Positions 1 to 11,424 of a DNA stretch of 64,000 nt are shown here, piece after piece. This DNA is from Sialis fuliginosa (lineage: Eukaryota > Arthropoda > Insecta > Megaloptera > Sialidae): contig OY540813.1 in assembly GCA_961205875.1 (NCBI GenBank), forward strand, positions 4,187,001 to 4,251,000, read 5' to 3'. The position numbers and the translations under genes were made by a program. Position 1 is the stretch's first letter. The number at the start of each line of letters is the position of its first letter. The notes below the pieces were generated by a model that did not search any database, was not told the DNA's origin, and saw nothing but the letters and a program-made list of their open reading frames with translations.

Positions 1-993
1 CGGCGACCGATCGCTTCAACATGTGATCAGGATTTTTATAAACAAATGTGGATTTTGTGAATTTTTTATGTGTAAAAAAAAAGTGCAAAAAAAATATTTC
101 AAGTGTCTTTTAAAAATTTAAAACTGTGCTATTTAATATACTAGTCATTATACCAATAAACTTTATCGTTATAAGTGGAGAAATATATATGTATATGTAT
201 ATGCCACTTGATTTATAAATGTTTCGCTTTTAAAACTGATATCAGTAATGTACAGGTGTTGCTTTTGATAAGACGTGCCCTCATAAATTATCATTATTGT
301 GTGTAGAAGTTTTTTTTTTGAACTCATTGTAATACCTGTTTTATTATATCTCGGTAATTTACTGCGCTAACCTAAATCGATCTAAACTGGTGTTAGTAAG
401 TTGGTTTATTATTTCTATTAAATATTATTTTTCTCGGGTTATATTGCGGAAAACCGTGGGAGTTTTCTGCATTGGAAAATATCTGCAGATTCAACAGGTG
501 AATTCAGTTTAATATACTGTTTTCATCCTTTTCTGCGAACATTTAATAAAGTGAAACACGCATTTACTACCGCAAGTTTTCTTGTGCGACATACAAAAAA
601 CTATAATTCGTTTTGACTGTGATTTAATTTTTTTTCTCGCCCGTTTTGTGTGTTGTAAAGGTTTTAAAGTGTCTTGAGGAAATTTAAACTTTGAAATATT
701 TGATTTTAAATTTACATATTTAAAATTATTGTAGAATTGAATGTGCTCTGATGAAACTAGTTCACTTACTGATCTATTCACAGCAATTTAAAAAACTGGA
801 ACAGATAATCTTACGAAATATTCATAATTGATGGTGCTGAAACAAAATTGAATGTTATATAATTACAAATAGTGTAAAAAAAAGTTGTCCGAAACCGTTA
901 TAATAAATATAACTAGATAAATATCAAAGTGCTTTGCAGTGAGTTGTTTTTTTTTGTTTTTGGTTGTAAAATGTAAGAATTAGTATAGTCAGT
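1..993 (+). other. upstream region / probable 5' UTR of the exon-1 gene
   Basis: AT-rich sequence directly before the only convincing coding exon, with no long reading frame and no recognised repeat. The first 20 bases are GC-rich (CGGCGACCGATCG) and may belong to an exon or promoter that continues left of the window. An in-frame TAA at 967-969 closes the frame before the ATG at 994, so the start codon is well bounded. I see no clear TATA box or Inr and cannot place the transcription start or any upstream intron. The label 5' UTR is inferred from position only. Confidence 0.4.
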
Positions 994-1246
994 ATGTCAC
1001 CGTACAGTAGGTACGGCCCGCTTCAAACGGCTGCGACACCTGCGGTAAACGGGGGCGGACGTCCGACAGTTGTGTTTATAGAGAAACCTGTGACGTCGTT
1101 GAACAATAACGCCGCCCCTGTGTTGTCGCAGCAGCAAGCCCCTGCCGCCGCCCCTGACAGCCCAGTAGGGTGCAGGCCCGCAAGCGCCACTGCCGCTAGA
1201 CGATTCCTGAGGTGGATTGCACGTCTCGGACATCAAGCTAAACCAG
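994..1246 (+). CDS. first coding exon of an unidentified protein (84 aa + 1 nt, phase 1 donor)
   Basis: The exon opens with ATG at 994 (A at -3, in-frame stop at 967) and runs open through a GC- and CpG-rich block that stands out sharply from its surroundings. It ends at CCAG|GTGAAT, with the donor GT at 1247-1248. The 84 residues begin MSPYSRYGPLQ and are rich in Ala, Pro and Gln: a QQQ run at residues 46-48 and an AAAP stretch near 51-54, so probably disordered. At residues 69-78 comes a compact basic amphipathic stretch, RRFLRWIARL, which could bind membrane or a partner; that is inference. There is no signal peptide and no recognisable domain. Such N-terminal exons often belong to one isoform of a large signalling, channel or transcription-factor gene, but I cannot identify this one. 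No later coding exon is certain in the window, so the following intron would exceed 34 kb, or 62 kb if the exon at 35821 is not used. Exon 1 exits in phase 1. Confidence 0.75.
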
Positions 1247-1252
1247 GTGAAT
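1247..1252 (+). promoter_or_regulatory. 5' splice site (donor) of exon 1
   Basis: CCAG|GTGAAT fits the donor consensus (MAG|GTRAGT) at most positions, and the coding composition stops here. The frame continues only four codons (GELF) before TGA, which supports splicing rather than readthrough. Confidence 0.65.
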
Positions 1253-1418
1253 TATTTTGACAGTTTTATAATTAAAATGTCCAGTGACGCCGGAACCGAT
1301 TTTTTTTCTCGGTACGAACCTCAAAAATTAAGCTGACCTGATTTTCTTGGCGTTCTTAAAATTCAAAATTTACTTAAATTTTCTTTTAATATCGTAAAAA
1401 TAAAAATAAATAGAAATA

Positions 1419-1571
1419 CAGTGGAACCTCGTTAGTACGTTTTTTAAAGGGACTGGGGGAAAACATGTACTAACGAGAAAAACGTACTAATGAAATATTT
1501 TAACATAGGGTCTTATGGAAGAATGTCGGGACCTAAAAAAAAGAAGAAAACGTACTTACGAGGTTTCACTG
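1419..1571. mobile_element. 153-base TA-flanked MITE (Tc1/mariner/pogo type)
   Basis: Imperfect terminal inverted repeats start CAGTGGAACCTCGTTAGTAC on the left; the right end read in reverse begins CAGTGAAACCTCGTAAGTAC. TA dinucleotides flank both sides (1417-1418 and 1572-1573). It has no coding capacity. TA duplication and CAGTG ends fit non-autonomous IS630-Tc1-mariner elements; the pogo assignment is tentative. Confidence 0.75.
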
Positions 1572-1727
1572 TACTCACTTTTTATTTTTATTTGTCTCTG
1601 ACTAGACTCATGGATACATTTTATAATTTGTTTGTGAGGCTTTAATATCGTATTACAAAAATTAACGAATTTTTAAGAGTAAAAAAATTACAGATAACAG
1701 ATTTTTATAATTGCACGTCGCTTCAAA

Positions 1728-1825
1728 CCCGCCCTAAAAAAAACAGGATCCAAAAAGTAGTCATGGCCCCCCACACTAAAAATGTTGGGGGGCAACTGCC
1801 CCTCCCCCCGGCTTCGGCGCCACTG
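1728..1825 (-). mobile_element. hAT-type element end (remnant)
   Basis: Read in reverse, the right boundary begins CAGTGGCGCCGAAGC and continues into a G/C-rich block, the usual look of non-autonomous hAT termini in insects. The matching left end and an 8-base duplication were not found, so it is a one-ended remnant. Compare the intact relative at 17176-17474. Confidence 0.5.
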
Positions 1826-2616
1826 AAAATGGCGTTTGTTTATATTCGGTTTAGTTTTTAATTTTGAATAATTATGTTCGTAAAATTTATGATAATGACA
1901 AAGATTTTATTAGTTTGGAACATACATTTTTTTAATAGATCTATATAAAATATTACTACTTATAATGCAAAAAATTATACAGCTATTATTTATCAAGCAT
2001 TGATTAAAATTTTCTTTGTATTTTGTAAAAAAATAATCGATGCTAACGGAATAATTTTTTTTCTTTGTGTTTTATTATAAACATATGATACAATAATTTA
2101 TGTTAAGGTATACTGAAAAAATGTTTTTCTTAAAATTAACAAATACGTTTAGTTGAAAATATTGGGTTCAAAATACCAAATATGGATTAAAAAAATTGAG
2201 GCTTCCGCGGTAATTTTTTTAAATTGTGACGATAACACGACCAAAATAATTTTGTTAAAAAAAATATTTGGTTCAATTGAAAATATATTGACCTAAATAT
2301 ACATATATTCAATCCAATCTTTTTTTTCCAGTGTATAGAATAACAAAATATGAATTTCTATTGTATAACTATATCTCACCATTATTACAGTAAATTATAA
2401 AAAAATATTACTTATTCCATATCAACTTCCGGTTTTGGTTTTAACATTATCTCAAAATGAGTAATTATAATACGTGCATGTATGTATATAATAACATACT
2501 TTTGCTGTGACTACCTCAACATGACAAAAGTAAAAAAAAAAATGATAAACAAGTATGTTTTTGTTATTTTTTGCTATAACGTCTTAAAAAAATAATATTC
2601 TGTTATTTATGAACCT
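1826..2616. other. AT-rich intron, no feature seen
   Basis: Long A/T runs, no open frame and no repeat matching elsewhere in the window. A polypyrimidine-AG (acceptor-like) motif ends at 2331 but no donor follows at exon distance. Confidence 0.6.
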
Positions 2617-3395
2617 TTTTACTTTCTTATACCATGTATATGAAATATACATTAGTATAAGTAAGTATAGTGAAGCCGATTTTTTTCGAACCTCGGATTT
2701 TGACGGAATTATCTATTTTGACCTTCCCTGAATCCATTCTGACTATTTTCGCCATGATGTCTGTGTGTCCGTCTGTCTGTCTGTCTGTAAGCGCTGTAAC
2801 TCAAATACGACAAATCGTAGAAGGCTGATATTTTATATTTAAGATTAATTTTTGGCTGGGAAGAAAACGTCCTATTTTTGAAAACGATCTTTCAACCGGA
2901 TACGGATGTTTACCTACGTCGATTTTTTAATTTTTCGAATTACTCTGAAACAGTGCAAAATAGAGAAAAATGGTCAAGTTAAAAAATGTAGGTAATATCT
3001 ATATCTATAATTTATGTTCTATTCATTTTTTTGTAAAAACGAATTTTTGAAGAAAAAAAATTATTATAATTCAAATGGTTCATAACAGAGAAAAAAATGT
3101 TTGGGGAATAAATTATAGATAATAACATACTCGACATTTTTTATCTAAAACATTTTTTTCTTATTTCAAAAATAATTCAAAAATCCAAAAATTTACAAGA
3201 GTAAACATCCGTTTTCAGTTATTACGTTAAAAAAATCACTTCTTATATAAATACATATAAAATTATTCATTTTGTTCTTTCTTGTTAGTTTGTTAGAAAT
3301 ATTTTAATAAATAAAGAATCACGTATACAATTCACTGTTAGGTTAGGTTAGGTTAGGTATAAGAAAGTCCCGTGGTTCCCAAGGCAGATATTTTT
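2617..3395 (+). repeat. long interspersed repeat J, copy 1
   Basis: About 780 bases that match, inverted, the block at 57484-58409. Shared landmarks in order are CTTTCTTATACCATG, a GTCTGTC microsatellite (2761-2787), ACGACAAATCGTAG, AACCGGATACGGATG, and a far end with ATTCACTGTTAG followed by GGCAGATATTT. No protein-coding potential is visible. The far end carries four TTAGG units and a TATAAGAAAGTCCCGTGG monomer that copy 2 lacks at this point. It is a non-autonomous element of unknown class; no TIR or target duplication was confirmed. Confidence 0.75.
3338..3357 (+). repeat. (TTAGG)4 telomere-like repeat
   Basis: Four perfect tandem TTAGG units, the canonical arthropod telomeric pentamer, embedded in the tail of repeat J copy 1 rather than at a chromosome end. 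A shorter GTTAGGTTAGG run lies at 59441. Confidence 0.85.
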
Positions 3396-4226
3396 CATAC
3401 ATAATTGGGTGGTACTTAATTGTCAAATATTATTTATTATTTTAGCATGTTTAAAATAATAATTTTAAGTATTTTGCACAGATGTATTTTGGTGTCACCT
3501 TGACTTTTCTCGCGAATTTGAGGCTGACATATAATACGGTATTTACCAACCGTCCTACCTAAGTGGGTCTGTGGTTGTTGAATTTATTGCTAATATAAGG
3601 TGTCGTAAAGAAAGAACATTCTCTTTTACACTTGCAAGAGATTACTTAATCGTATGTCTATTTTTATAATATTTTATTTATTATTGTTTTAATATTTGAA
3701 ATGATTCTGTCTAAATGAAAATTTATAAACATTATAAAGGTATACCGATAAATGCGCTAAAAAAATTGAAGTAATTATCAACTAAACGTTAAAATTTAAT
3801 TTAATTTTGATTATTATGTTTCTTTAATAATTTCGTATATTTTTTATTAATGAAAACAAAAATTTCCGTAGTCACATGAATATTATTGAGATAACGACAT
3901 CGTTCTCAAATTTAAATCTTTATTAATAGGTATATTTCTGAATTTTTATTTTAAAATATCAATATTTTGCATTATGACGATGATTCTGTGAATCGAAAGC
4001 TTGCGTTTACCTCTTCTTAATTAAATTTTGACGTTTAAACAAACAAGTTTGTTTTTATTTATATTTAACGTCACTACTATTATATTATTTTTTATTAATA
4101 TATATGAAGACATTTCAACGTTTAATTACTTTTTTATTTATTTTTAAAAATTAAATAATTTTATTTTTTTCTACAACCGTTTAAAAAATTTGGCTTTTTC
4201 ATTGACATTTCAATGTGTAAAGTAGT
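3396..4226. other. AT-rich intron, no feature seen
   Basis: No open frame, no recognised element and no matching repeat elsewhere in the window. Confidence 0.55.
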
Positions 4227-4281
4227 ACTTTTGCGCTCGCCGTGCGTAAAAAGTACTTTTACGCACGGCGTGCGCAAAAGT
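4227..4281. repeat. GC-rich 25-base hairpin
   Basis: Left arm 4227-4251 (ACTTTTGCGCTCGCCGTGCG then TAAAA) and right arm 4257-4281 are reverse complements with one mismatch, separated by a 5-base loop (AGTAC). The CpG-rich stem is striking in this AT-rich setting. It could be a minimal fold-back element or a structured transcript segment; its function is unknown. Confidence 0.8.
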
Positions 4282-4789
4282 GTTTACTGTTTTCATAGTA
4301 ACGCATACATTTTTACATTTTTTTACGATTAATGAATTTTATAAATACTATTATATTATAGTATTAAACAAATTACTACAATTATAGTAATAAAAAAAAT
4401 TATTAAGAAAATTAAATAAAGTATAAACAATACCTTAAGGTTATTTACTCGGCACAATTCATGGTATTATATGTAATTTTATATATCAATTTAGATTTTG
4501 CAGATAGTAAATGTAAAATTACAGAATTTGCAGCTTCTGATATCTCTGGTGGTGCACACTTATGTTCTTTTTCAGTATCACTACTTATCCATCTTATATT
4601 ATAGAATAACAAATTAAGAAACACGTTTGAATAAAAATAGAACTGTCAAAAATTTTGTCCAAAGCTTATTAGAGTTGAATTTTAATATTAATATAGCAAA
4701 ATACAAAGTATATAAATTAATTATTATATTGTATTATTGTTAATATTATATAATAAATAGGGTTGTAGAAAAAATATCGTATGCACCTC
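4282..4789. other. AT-rich intron, no feature seen
   Basis: No gene, repeat or motif supported. Confidence 0.5.
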
Positions 4790-4841
4790 GGGTGTAAAAA
4801 GTGTTTTTCGTACTCGTGCGAAAAACTATCATTTTACACCC
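4790..4841. repeat. nested hairpin
   Basis: Outer arms GGGTGTAAAA (4790-4799) and TTTTACACCC (4832-4841) enclose inner arms GTTTTTCG (4803-4810) and CGAAAAAC (4819-4826), around the loop TACTCGTG. It resembles the CpG-containing hairpin at 4227 in style but not in sequence. Confidence 0.7.
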
Positions 4842-6085
4842 TAGATACACAAATATTTATATTTAAGTTAGTAGGTAAAGGTAACAAAAGAAAATTGTTG
4901 ATACTTTTCCTCAATACAAGAATACATGGACATTGGGCATGTACTTACCTCAACGATATTTGTACAGTTAAAATCAATATTTACACTTGATTTTCCATAT
5001 TTATATACAACCGCAATGCCGGTGACAAGAATATAATGGTTATCTATTAAATATGAGAAAGTAATTAAGAAATATTTTAATGCAACATTTTACCAGCATA
5101 TTTTGGTATTACACAATTTATTGTTTATTTACTTTTTCGTTAAATTCTGGGAAATATGAGTTCTATCTTTGTAATGTTTATTTTAGTTTTCATTGCAATT
5201 GTTTAAAAATGTAATTTAAAGTATACTTATGTTTTTATTGTAAGTAAAATTTGAATGGTATAATTTTTATGAATATGAAAAACCAAAAAAATATTACTTT
5301 CATGATTTATCTTTATTGCCTTTTTTACGACCGTAAAAAGCAATATTTCGTTTTAAAGAAAGCCCCACCCCTCCTTAATCCATACCTGTACGAAATTGCA
5401 ATATATATTAGTAACGTTATTATTTAAAGTACCCACTATTAAAATTGACTTCAGTGATATAAATTTCCCTATTCAACATTAAAAAAATATCATACGTATG
5501 GTCGGTATGACAGAACTCTGTTTTTACAATTATGTCGTTGGTTTCGTTAAACGACGTTTTATGTCTTTTGTTGGTTGCCATTGTTCTTTGGATGACATCG
5601 ATCTACTATGATTTTTATTGCCCGTGTGACGTCATGAAGTACAATATTAAATTTGCTTTAAGTCGTGACATTCAAGTTTAACCTATAAATTGCCTTTATT
5701 CTTCTATGTGTATTTTGCTTTAATGGTATTTGAATTCGAATGTTTTTAAGTGACTGATGCTTTACAATATAATTGTTTCATTTGACTATCTTAAAGGTTA
5801 AAGTTAGAATAAATTTATTGACTCTTGTAATTTGCGCTTTGTCTTTATTTATGTTGTTATTTCAATGAAGATAATGCATATTGCTAACTTTCTATAGAAA
5901 TTACCAAGTTAAAAATAGTTATTAAAAACAAACTTTAATTTTACGTGAACATTTTTTGTTTTTATTTCTCGTTCGTAAACTACAAAATAACAATTTTATA
6001 GGAGATTGCACCTGATGGCGCTGTCAAATGAAGTAGAAGACATAAAATTTCAATATAAATTTCATAAAATTTCACATCAAATATA
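4842..6085. other. AT-rich intron, no feature seen
   Basis: Scattered unique sequence without coding signal. A small hairpin (TTTTTACG/CGTAAAAA) lies at about 5321-5340. Nothing else supported. Confidence 0.5.
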
Positions 6086-6517
6086 AGGTACTAGCACCAG
6101 TAATGGCTATGTTTTATTTGAATGTACTGAATTAGAAATATTTGTTGATATTTGATTACAACCATTTATGAATATTAATCTATATACATTTAACTATCTT
6201 ACAGCGTGATTTGATGACAATCGGCAAAAAGGTGTCAAAATGGTGGACATTTAAACTAATTATTGGTATAATTTATTTATTAATTATTATATTATCATAT
6301 CAACTGCTTTACATTGTTTCAAAATTTGACGATTCTTTCTTTTATATCTTTTGTGTCGTAGTACTTATCATTTTGTAATCATTAGCAAGTGTCCATCACT
6401 ACGTGCTCATTACTGGTTTTATTTTATCCATTACTGGAGAAAAAAGAAAAATAAGCCCGTCAATCACAAAAACAGTAAACCTTGCTTTTATAGCGGCCAT
6501 AACTGGTGCCAGTACCT
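6086..6517 (+). mobile_element. family A MITE, copy 1 (complete)
   Basis: Starts AGGTACTAGCACCAGT and ends ACTGGTGCCAGTACCT, near-perfect inverted termini, with TA on both sides (6084-6085, 6518-6519). The interior shares blocks with the other copies: TGATGACAATCGGC, GGTGTCAAAATGGTGGACAT, TAGTACTTATCATTTTGTAA and TCCATTACTGGAG. It is 432 bases long with no transposase. TA flanks suggest a non-autonomous Tc1/mariner-type element. Copies in the window: 6086, 7018, 8230, 9874, 11906, 14149, 19158, 24652, 27031, 34500, 44230, 46033 and 51442. Plus strand here means the same orientation as this copy. Confidence 0.85.
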
Positions 6518-7017
6518 TAATTTCATAACATTTATTAAAAAATATTTTTCTTATTCACATAGTAATTATATATATGGGTGACGTTAGTCTTTATTGAAAA
6601 GGCAATACCTAAAGTAAGTTCTTTATTTAAGTCATCAAATTAAATGTTAGATTAAGGTCTCATTAACCTATTAATTGTTGGTGTCGCATCGTTAATTTAA
6701 ATTGTAGTTTGTTCTCAGCAACTTAAGTTACAGGTATTTTACGCTAGTCGTCAATTTTAATTATTAAATTTTATTTAATTTGAAATGCTAATTCAAGAAT
6801 AGGTATGCTTCATATGTAACATGTAATGGTTACATTATTATTATACAATTAACCTTAATCCTTCGTTAAGTTTTTTTTTTCACTTTAGATAGGTCTACTA
6901 AAATGCAACAAAAAATGTTTAAGAACCTTTTGATTTTAACCTGTCACTTACGATATATTTGCTTTCAAAGTCGTGAAAAAGGCAAGAGTACAATTGGGCG
7001 TGTGTAATTATTTTATA
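6518..7017. other. AT-rich intron between family A copies
   Basis: About 500 bases without a recognised feature. Confidence 0.5.
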
Positions 7018-7520
7018 AGGTACTGGCTCCAGTGTTACACAATACCCCAGTGTTGGATCTTTGTTCAATTAACTTTACTAAATTATAAATATTTATTCAT
7101 ATTTGATTACTGTAATTTGATGACAGTATGCCAAAGAATGTCGAAATTATGGACATTTAAACTAATTATTAATTTAATCTATTTATCAATTACTATATTT
7201 TTATAGCATCTGCTTTACATTGTTTCAAAATTTACGATTCTTTCTTTTATATATTTTGTGTAGTAGTATTTATCATTTTGTAATCATTAGCAAGTGTCCA
7301 TCACTGGGTGCCCATTGCTGGTTTTACTTTATCTATCACTGGAGAAAAAACCTGAACAAAATAAAAGGCTATGATTTAAAAAAAAACTATATTTGTTAAT
7401 ATATCTTTGGTAATTAAATTAATTTAAAAAATAAGTTACTTTTCAGAATTAATAAAAAAAAATCCATCATTCCCAAAAAACAGTATACCTTGCTCTTAAA
7501 TGAACCAAGACTGGTGCCAG
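7018..7520 (+). mobile_element. family A MITE, copy 2 (right end eroded)
   Basis: Begins AGGTACTGGCTCCAGT after TA. The interior matches copy 1, including AAGTGTCCATCACTGGGTGC. The right terminus reads CTGGTGCCAG and then diverges, so the last bases of the inverted repeat are lost. Confidence 0.75.
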
Positions 7521-8229
7521 GGGTGAAACTGTGGGTATCAACGATTGAAAAAAAATAATTCTATATGGACTGGATAATGAGATTTTTTTTACAAATAATG
7601 GAAAATATAATATACATTAAAAACTGATTACCTTTTTTTTTTTTTTAGTTTTAGTCGTGTTATTCATTTTTTATTTCCTTATTTTTGTTTTATAAAAATT
7701 TATAAAAAATATTTATAACAAATATTTTTCCAGAAAGTCGCATTTGCTACTCCTGCTACGTTGTTAATCCGGCCCTGTTTACATTATCAAGAAATTTGTT
7801 CATTTTCATCGATTTTTACTGACAATAAATCATATCTATCAAACATGGTTCCATTTGCGTTGGGCGGTGTAATTATTATAATAAACAAAAATAAACAATA
7901 TGAAAAATATTAGAAGTTATCGGTAAACAGCCTTGCCGAAGCGGACCTATCCAGTTTTTCGTTTCGTTTGTTAAACACGATCAATACTAACGATAATGTA
8001 TTCCTTTCATCAGATATGCAGTTTTGATTTGTTTTACAACCAGTTCTAATTTCGGATTTCTATTAATAATGTTTCTTTCAACATCAACATCACATTAATT
8101 AGGTTTATGGTATTTTTTAATGGCTTGTTTTTTTGCACATCTCGTTAAAAAATTTAAGGTTTTATTTTCCTAAATGAACGAAAATAAAAAAAAACTGTCT
8201 TTAGTGTAAATATTTTTTTCTATAGTAAG
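7521..8229. other. AT-rich intron, no feature seen
   Basis: Unique AT-rich sequence between two family A copies. Nothing supported. Confidence 0.5.
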
Positions 8230-8685
8230 TGGACACTTGTTTAATTAAATGTACTAAATTAGAAATATTTGTTGATATTTGATTACTGTCGTTATTGAAT
8301 CATAATCTATAGACATTTAACTGTCTTGCAGCGTGATTTGATGACAATCGGCCAATAGGTGTCAAAATGGTGAAAATTTAAACTAATTATTAGTATAATT
8401 TATTTATTAGTTATTATCTGTTTTACATTGTTTCAAACTTTATGATTATTTATTTTATAAATTTTTTGTCGTAGTACTTATCATTAGCAAGTGTCCATTA
8501 CTGGGTTTACTTTATCCATTACTGGAGAAAAAACAAACAAAATTAATTTAAAAAAACTATATTTTCGGGCTTTGATAATTAATTGATTTAATAAAGAGGT
8601 ATTACTTATTTTATTAATAACTTGAGTTCATAGGAATTACAAAAAAAATCCCCAAAAATAAAACAGTATAGGTCCTTGTTTTTAT
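8230..8685 (+). mobile_element. family A MITE, copy 3 (both termini lost)
   Basis: Starts inside the family at TGGACACTTGTTTAATT and carries the ATTTGATGACAATCGGCC and GGTGTCAAAATGGTG blocks. It fades after AAACAGTATA. Neither AGGTACT end is present. Confidence 0.7.
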
Positions 8686-9034
8686 ATGCTTTTCACAGAT
8701 ATTAAAAAAATCTTTTTTAGATAAAATCTATTCATATTATTCAAAAGCGTAGAATTTTACTTTACAAAAAAAATTATTTAAAAAATAATAATTTCCATAC
8801 ATAATTCACAAGTGTAATTAATTCGGTCATCAGCTTGTCAAATGTCATCGATCTGCAACGTACTGTTAGTGATTATATATTGCCATTGTCACCTTCTGCG
8901 TGACTAGAATAGTATAAACAGCTATGCGTATGTTAATGGCTCTTTAACATTATTAGTCACTTTATGATTTAATTTTGTATTACATTTTTAAACAATCTTA
9001 TAACTGCATGGATAATATTTCAAAATTTCCACTT
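8686..9034. other. AT-rich intron, no feature seen
   Basis: No supported feature. Confidence 0.5.
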
Positions 9035-9215
9035 TCAAGACAAACACTTTTCTTTCTGTGTCTGTCTGTCTGTCTATCCCTTGAATCCTTATAACACGTA
9101 TAACTCATGAACCACTAAACCGATTTTGATGAAACTTTCAAGACAAACACTTTTCTTTCTGTATCTATCTGTCTGTCCGTTAAATCCTTATCACACGCAT
9201 AAAGCATGAACAGAC
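9035..9215 (+). repeat. repeat F, copy 1 (internally duplicated fragment)
   Basis: Two consecutive runs of the same module: TCAAGACAAACACTTTTC, a GTCTGTC microsatellite, ATCCTTATMACACG, AACTCATGAACCACT. The family is best seen at 37165-37690. Here only the microsatellite part survives, duplicated in tandem (about 9038 and 9137). Confidence 0.7.
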
Positions 9216-9873
9216 AGTGTAATGTGATGAAAAAACATATTCGAGTATACATTATAAGTAATTTGGACCAATTCCCGAATTAAATATAAATAAAGGTCTA
9301 TATGTATTTGCTTACAAAACAAAATATATAGAATGTAGATACATAAATAGGTTTTACATGAGTATATTTTTGAATACGTTGTTTTGAGTTTGTGTGTAAA
9401 TAATAGTAATGTATGCCACGTTATACATGTTTTAACGTGGATGTTTATTAGGATGTTTAGAAAGAATTGTCGTTGAAACAACGCCGTGATTTGAATTGAT
9501 GCAAATATTTTTGCACGCATTGTATTTATGCTAATTTTGTTTTATGCTGAAAATGCTGCTCGACAGTTTCGTTGACCTAATTATATTCTCACTAAAAATA
9601 GAAACAAAATTTTAAACTAATGTTATTTATGAAAATAATAATTCCTATATAGTATATTGTTTTTTTTTAAATTTATTTTATTGCTACTTCAGCAAAATTA
9701 AATATGTTGCAATAGAGTTGTTGGGATGTCTGTAGATTGCATTTTATTTTCTTAGAAAATAGATATTTCCTTTTATTTTTATATTGAATCAGCAAAAAAG
9801 TTGATGAAATAGAATATTATTTCTTGAAATCGTGTAATATGGTTTATGTATGCCCTTGAATTGTTACAAAATA
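9216..9873. other. AT-rich intron with one small hairpin
   Basis: The hairpin CCACGTTA (9416-9423)/TAACGTGG (9433-9440) is the only structure. The reverse-strand open frame here (9191-9520) is low complexity and I do not call it. Confidence 0.5.
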
Positions 9874-10380
9874 AGGTACTAGCACCAGTTATGGCCACTA
9901 TAAGAGCAAGGTTGACTGTTTTTGTGATTGACGGGCTTCTTTTTTGTAAATCTCATGAACTCATGTTACTAATAAAACAAGTAACTCTTTATTTAATCAA
10001 TTTAAATTATAACCTTTTATTTTGTTTATTTTTTTACTCTAGTAATGGGTAAAGTAAAACCAGTAATGAGCACGCAAAATGCTAAGCACTACGACACAAA
10101 AAATATAAAAGAAATAATCAAATTTGAAACAATCTAAAACAGTTCCTATGATAATATAATAATTAATAAATAAATTATACTAATAATTAGTTTTTAAATG
10201 TCCACCATTGTGACACCTATTGGCCGATTGTCATCAAATCACGCTGTAAGACAGTTAAATATATATAGATGAATATTCAGAAATGATAGTAATCAAATAT
10301 CAACAAATATTTCTAATTCAGTACATTTAATTTGAAAATTGCCATTACTGGGGTCATATCTAAGACTGGTGCCAGTACCT
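9874..10380 (-). mobile_element. family A MITE, copy 4 (complete)
   Basis: Both termini are present: AGGTACTAGCACCAGT after TA (9872-9873), and CTGGTGCCAGTACCT ending at 10380. The right flank AA replaces the expected TA. Opposite orientation to copy 1. Confidence 0.85.
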
Positions 10381-10900
10381 AATACCACTTTAATTTTATA
10401 TTAAATATTATATCTATGTTTATACTAAAATAAACATTAATAATGAATTGATAATGTGACTGACGTACTTTAGAAATTTTTTTTAGGATTTTTATTTAAA
10501 TAAATACAATTTGTTATCATATCTAATAATAACCAATAATTATATTGATAAGTACTATTGAATTTGAATCACACATTATCGCAATATTTATGGATTAGTA
10601 ATATTGATTTTTTTTATTTGCGTAAATGATAACGTAGATTATTTTGCATTTTTAAGCAATTTATTATATTTTTCTTGAAGAATATTGGTTTAAAAAGCTT
10701 TAAAAATTAATGATTCATTAATATTTAAGTACGCATTATTTTATACACTTTGAGCATTAGTTTTATATTAGGCATAAATTGTGACATTAAAAATAAAGTA
10801 AAAATTTAATGAAGAAAATGTATTTACTTTTCGTATAAAAAATAATGCACGATATATATTTTTACAAATGCAATTCTAATGTTATTTAAAAAAATATTCT
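10381..10900. other. AT-rich intron, weak inverted repeat
   Basis: An inverted pair GCATTATTTTATAC / GTATAAAAAATAATGC spans about 10732-10850. It is AT-rich and may be fortuitous. Nothing else seen. Confidence 0.4.
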
Positions 10901-11424
10901 GAATAGGCATGATGCCTAATTTTTAAAAACTATTTTATGATGATCTTACGTGTCTCCTATTTCCAAAAAAATACTTATTTCTGCAGAAAATAAAGGTTTA
11001 ATCACAAAAATTGACTCTTTTAAATTAATTTTGAATTTGACGCCAAAACGCTCGCAGGTGTCATGGCGCATTTTTGACGTCACGCCTATGTAAAGACTCC
11101 TTGTCAACGATAATAAATCCTTGTTCCATCGCTAACGTTTCTCGGTTTTAGTTTTGGTAACACAAAACTGAGCAAATTGATAATTTAAAAACATAAAATA
11201 ATTTGTGTAGATATTAATAAAACAAAAATGTAACGTCATCCACTTTGACTGGTGTTTTATCTAACATGGCGGATTGCTGTATTTTGGGTTTTTATTTTAA
11301 CAAAAATCATATTAATCTCGCTTTTAATATAAAAATAAATACATTTTTTAGAATCTTTTTAACTTATTTCATTATTTTAAATCATAATTTCAGTGATACT
11401 TTGTTACTGGCATCATGCCTATTC
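10901..11424. mobile_element. 524-base element with perfect 16-base TIR (single copy here)
   Basis: GAATAGGCATGATGCC at 10901-10916 is exactly inverted as GGCATCATGCCTATTC at 11409-11424. There is no transposase. The flanks show no convincing target duplication, so the superfamily is not assigned. No second copy in the window. Confidence 0.65.

Noticed and set aside
988..996. TCAGT at the start codon as an arthropod initiator
   Set aside because: It would put transcription start at the ATG itself; more likely chance.
2310..2345. Polypyrimidine tract plus CCAG, acceptor-like
   Set aside because: No donor at exon distance and frames close at once.
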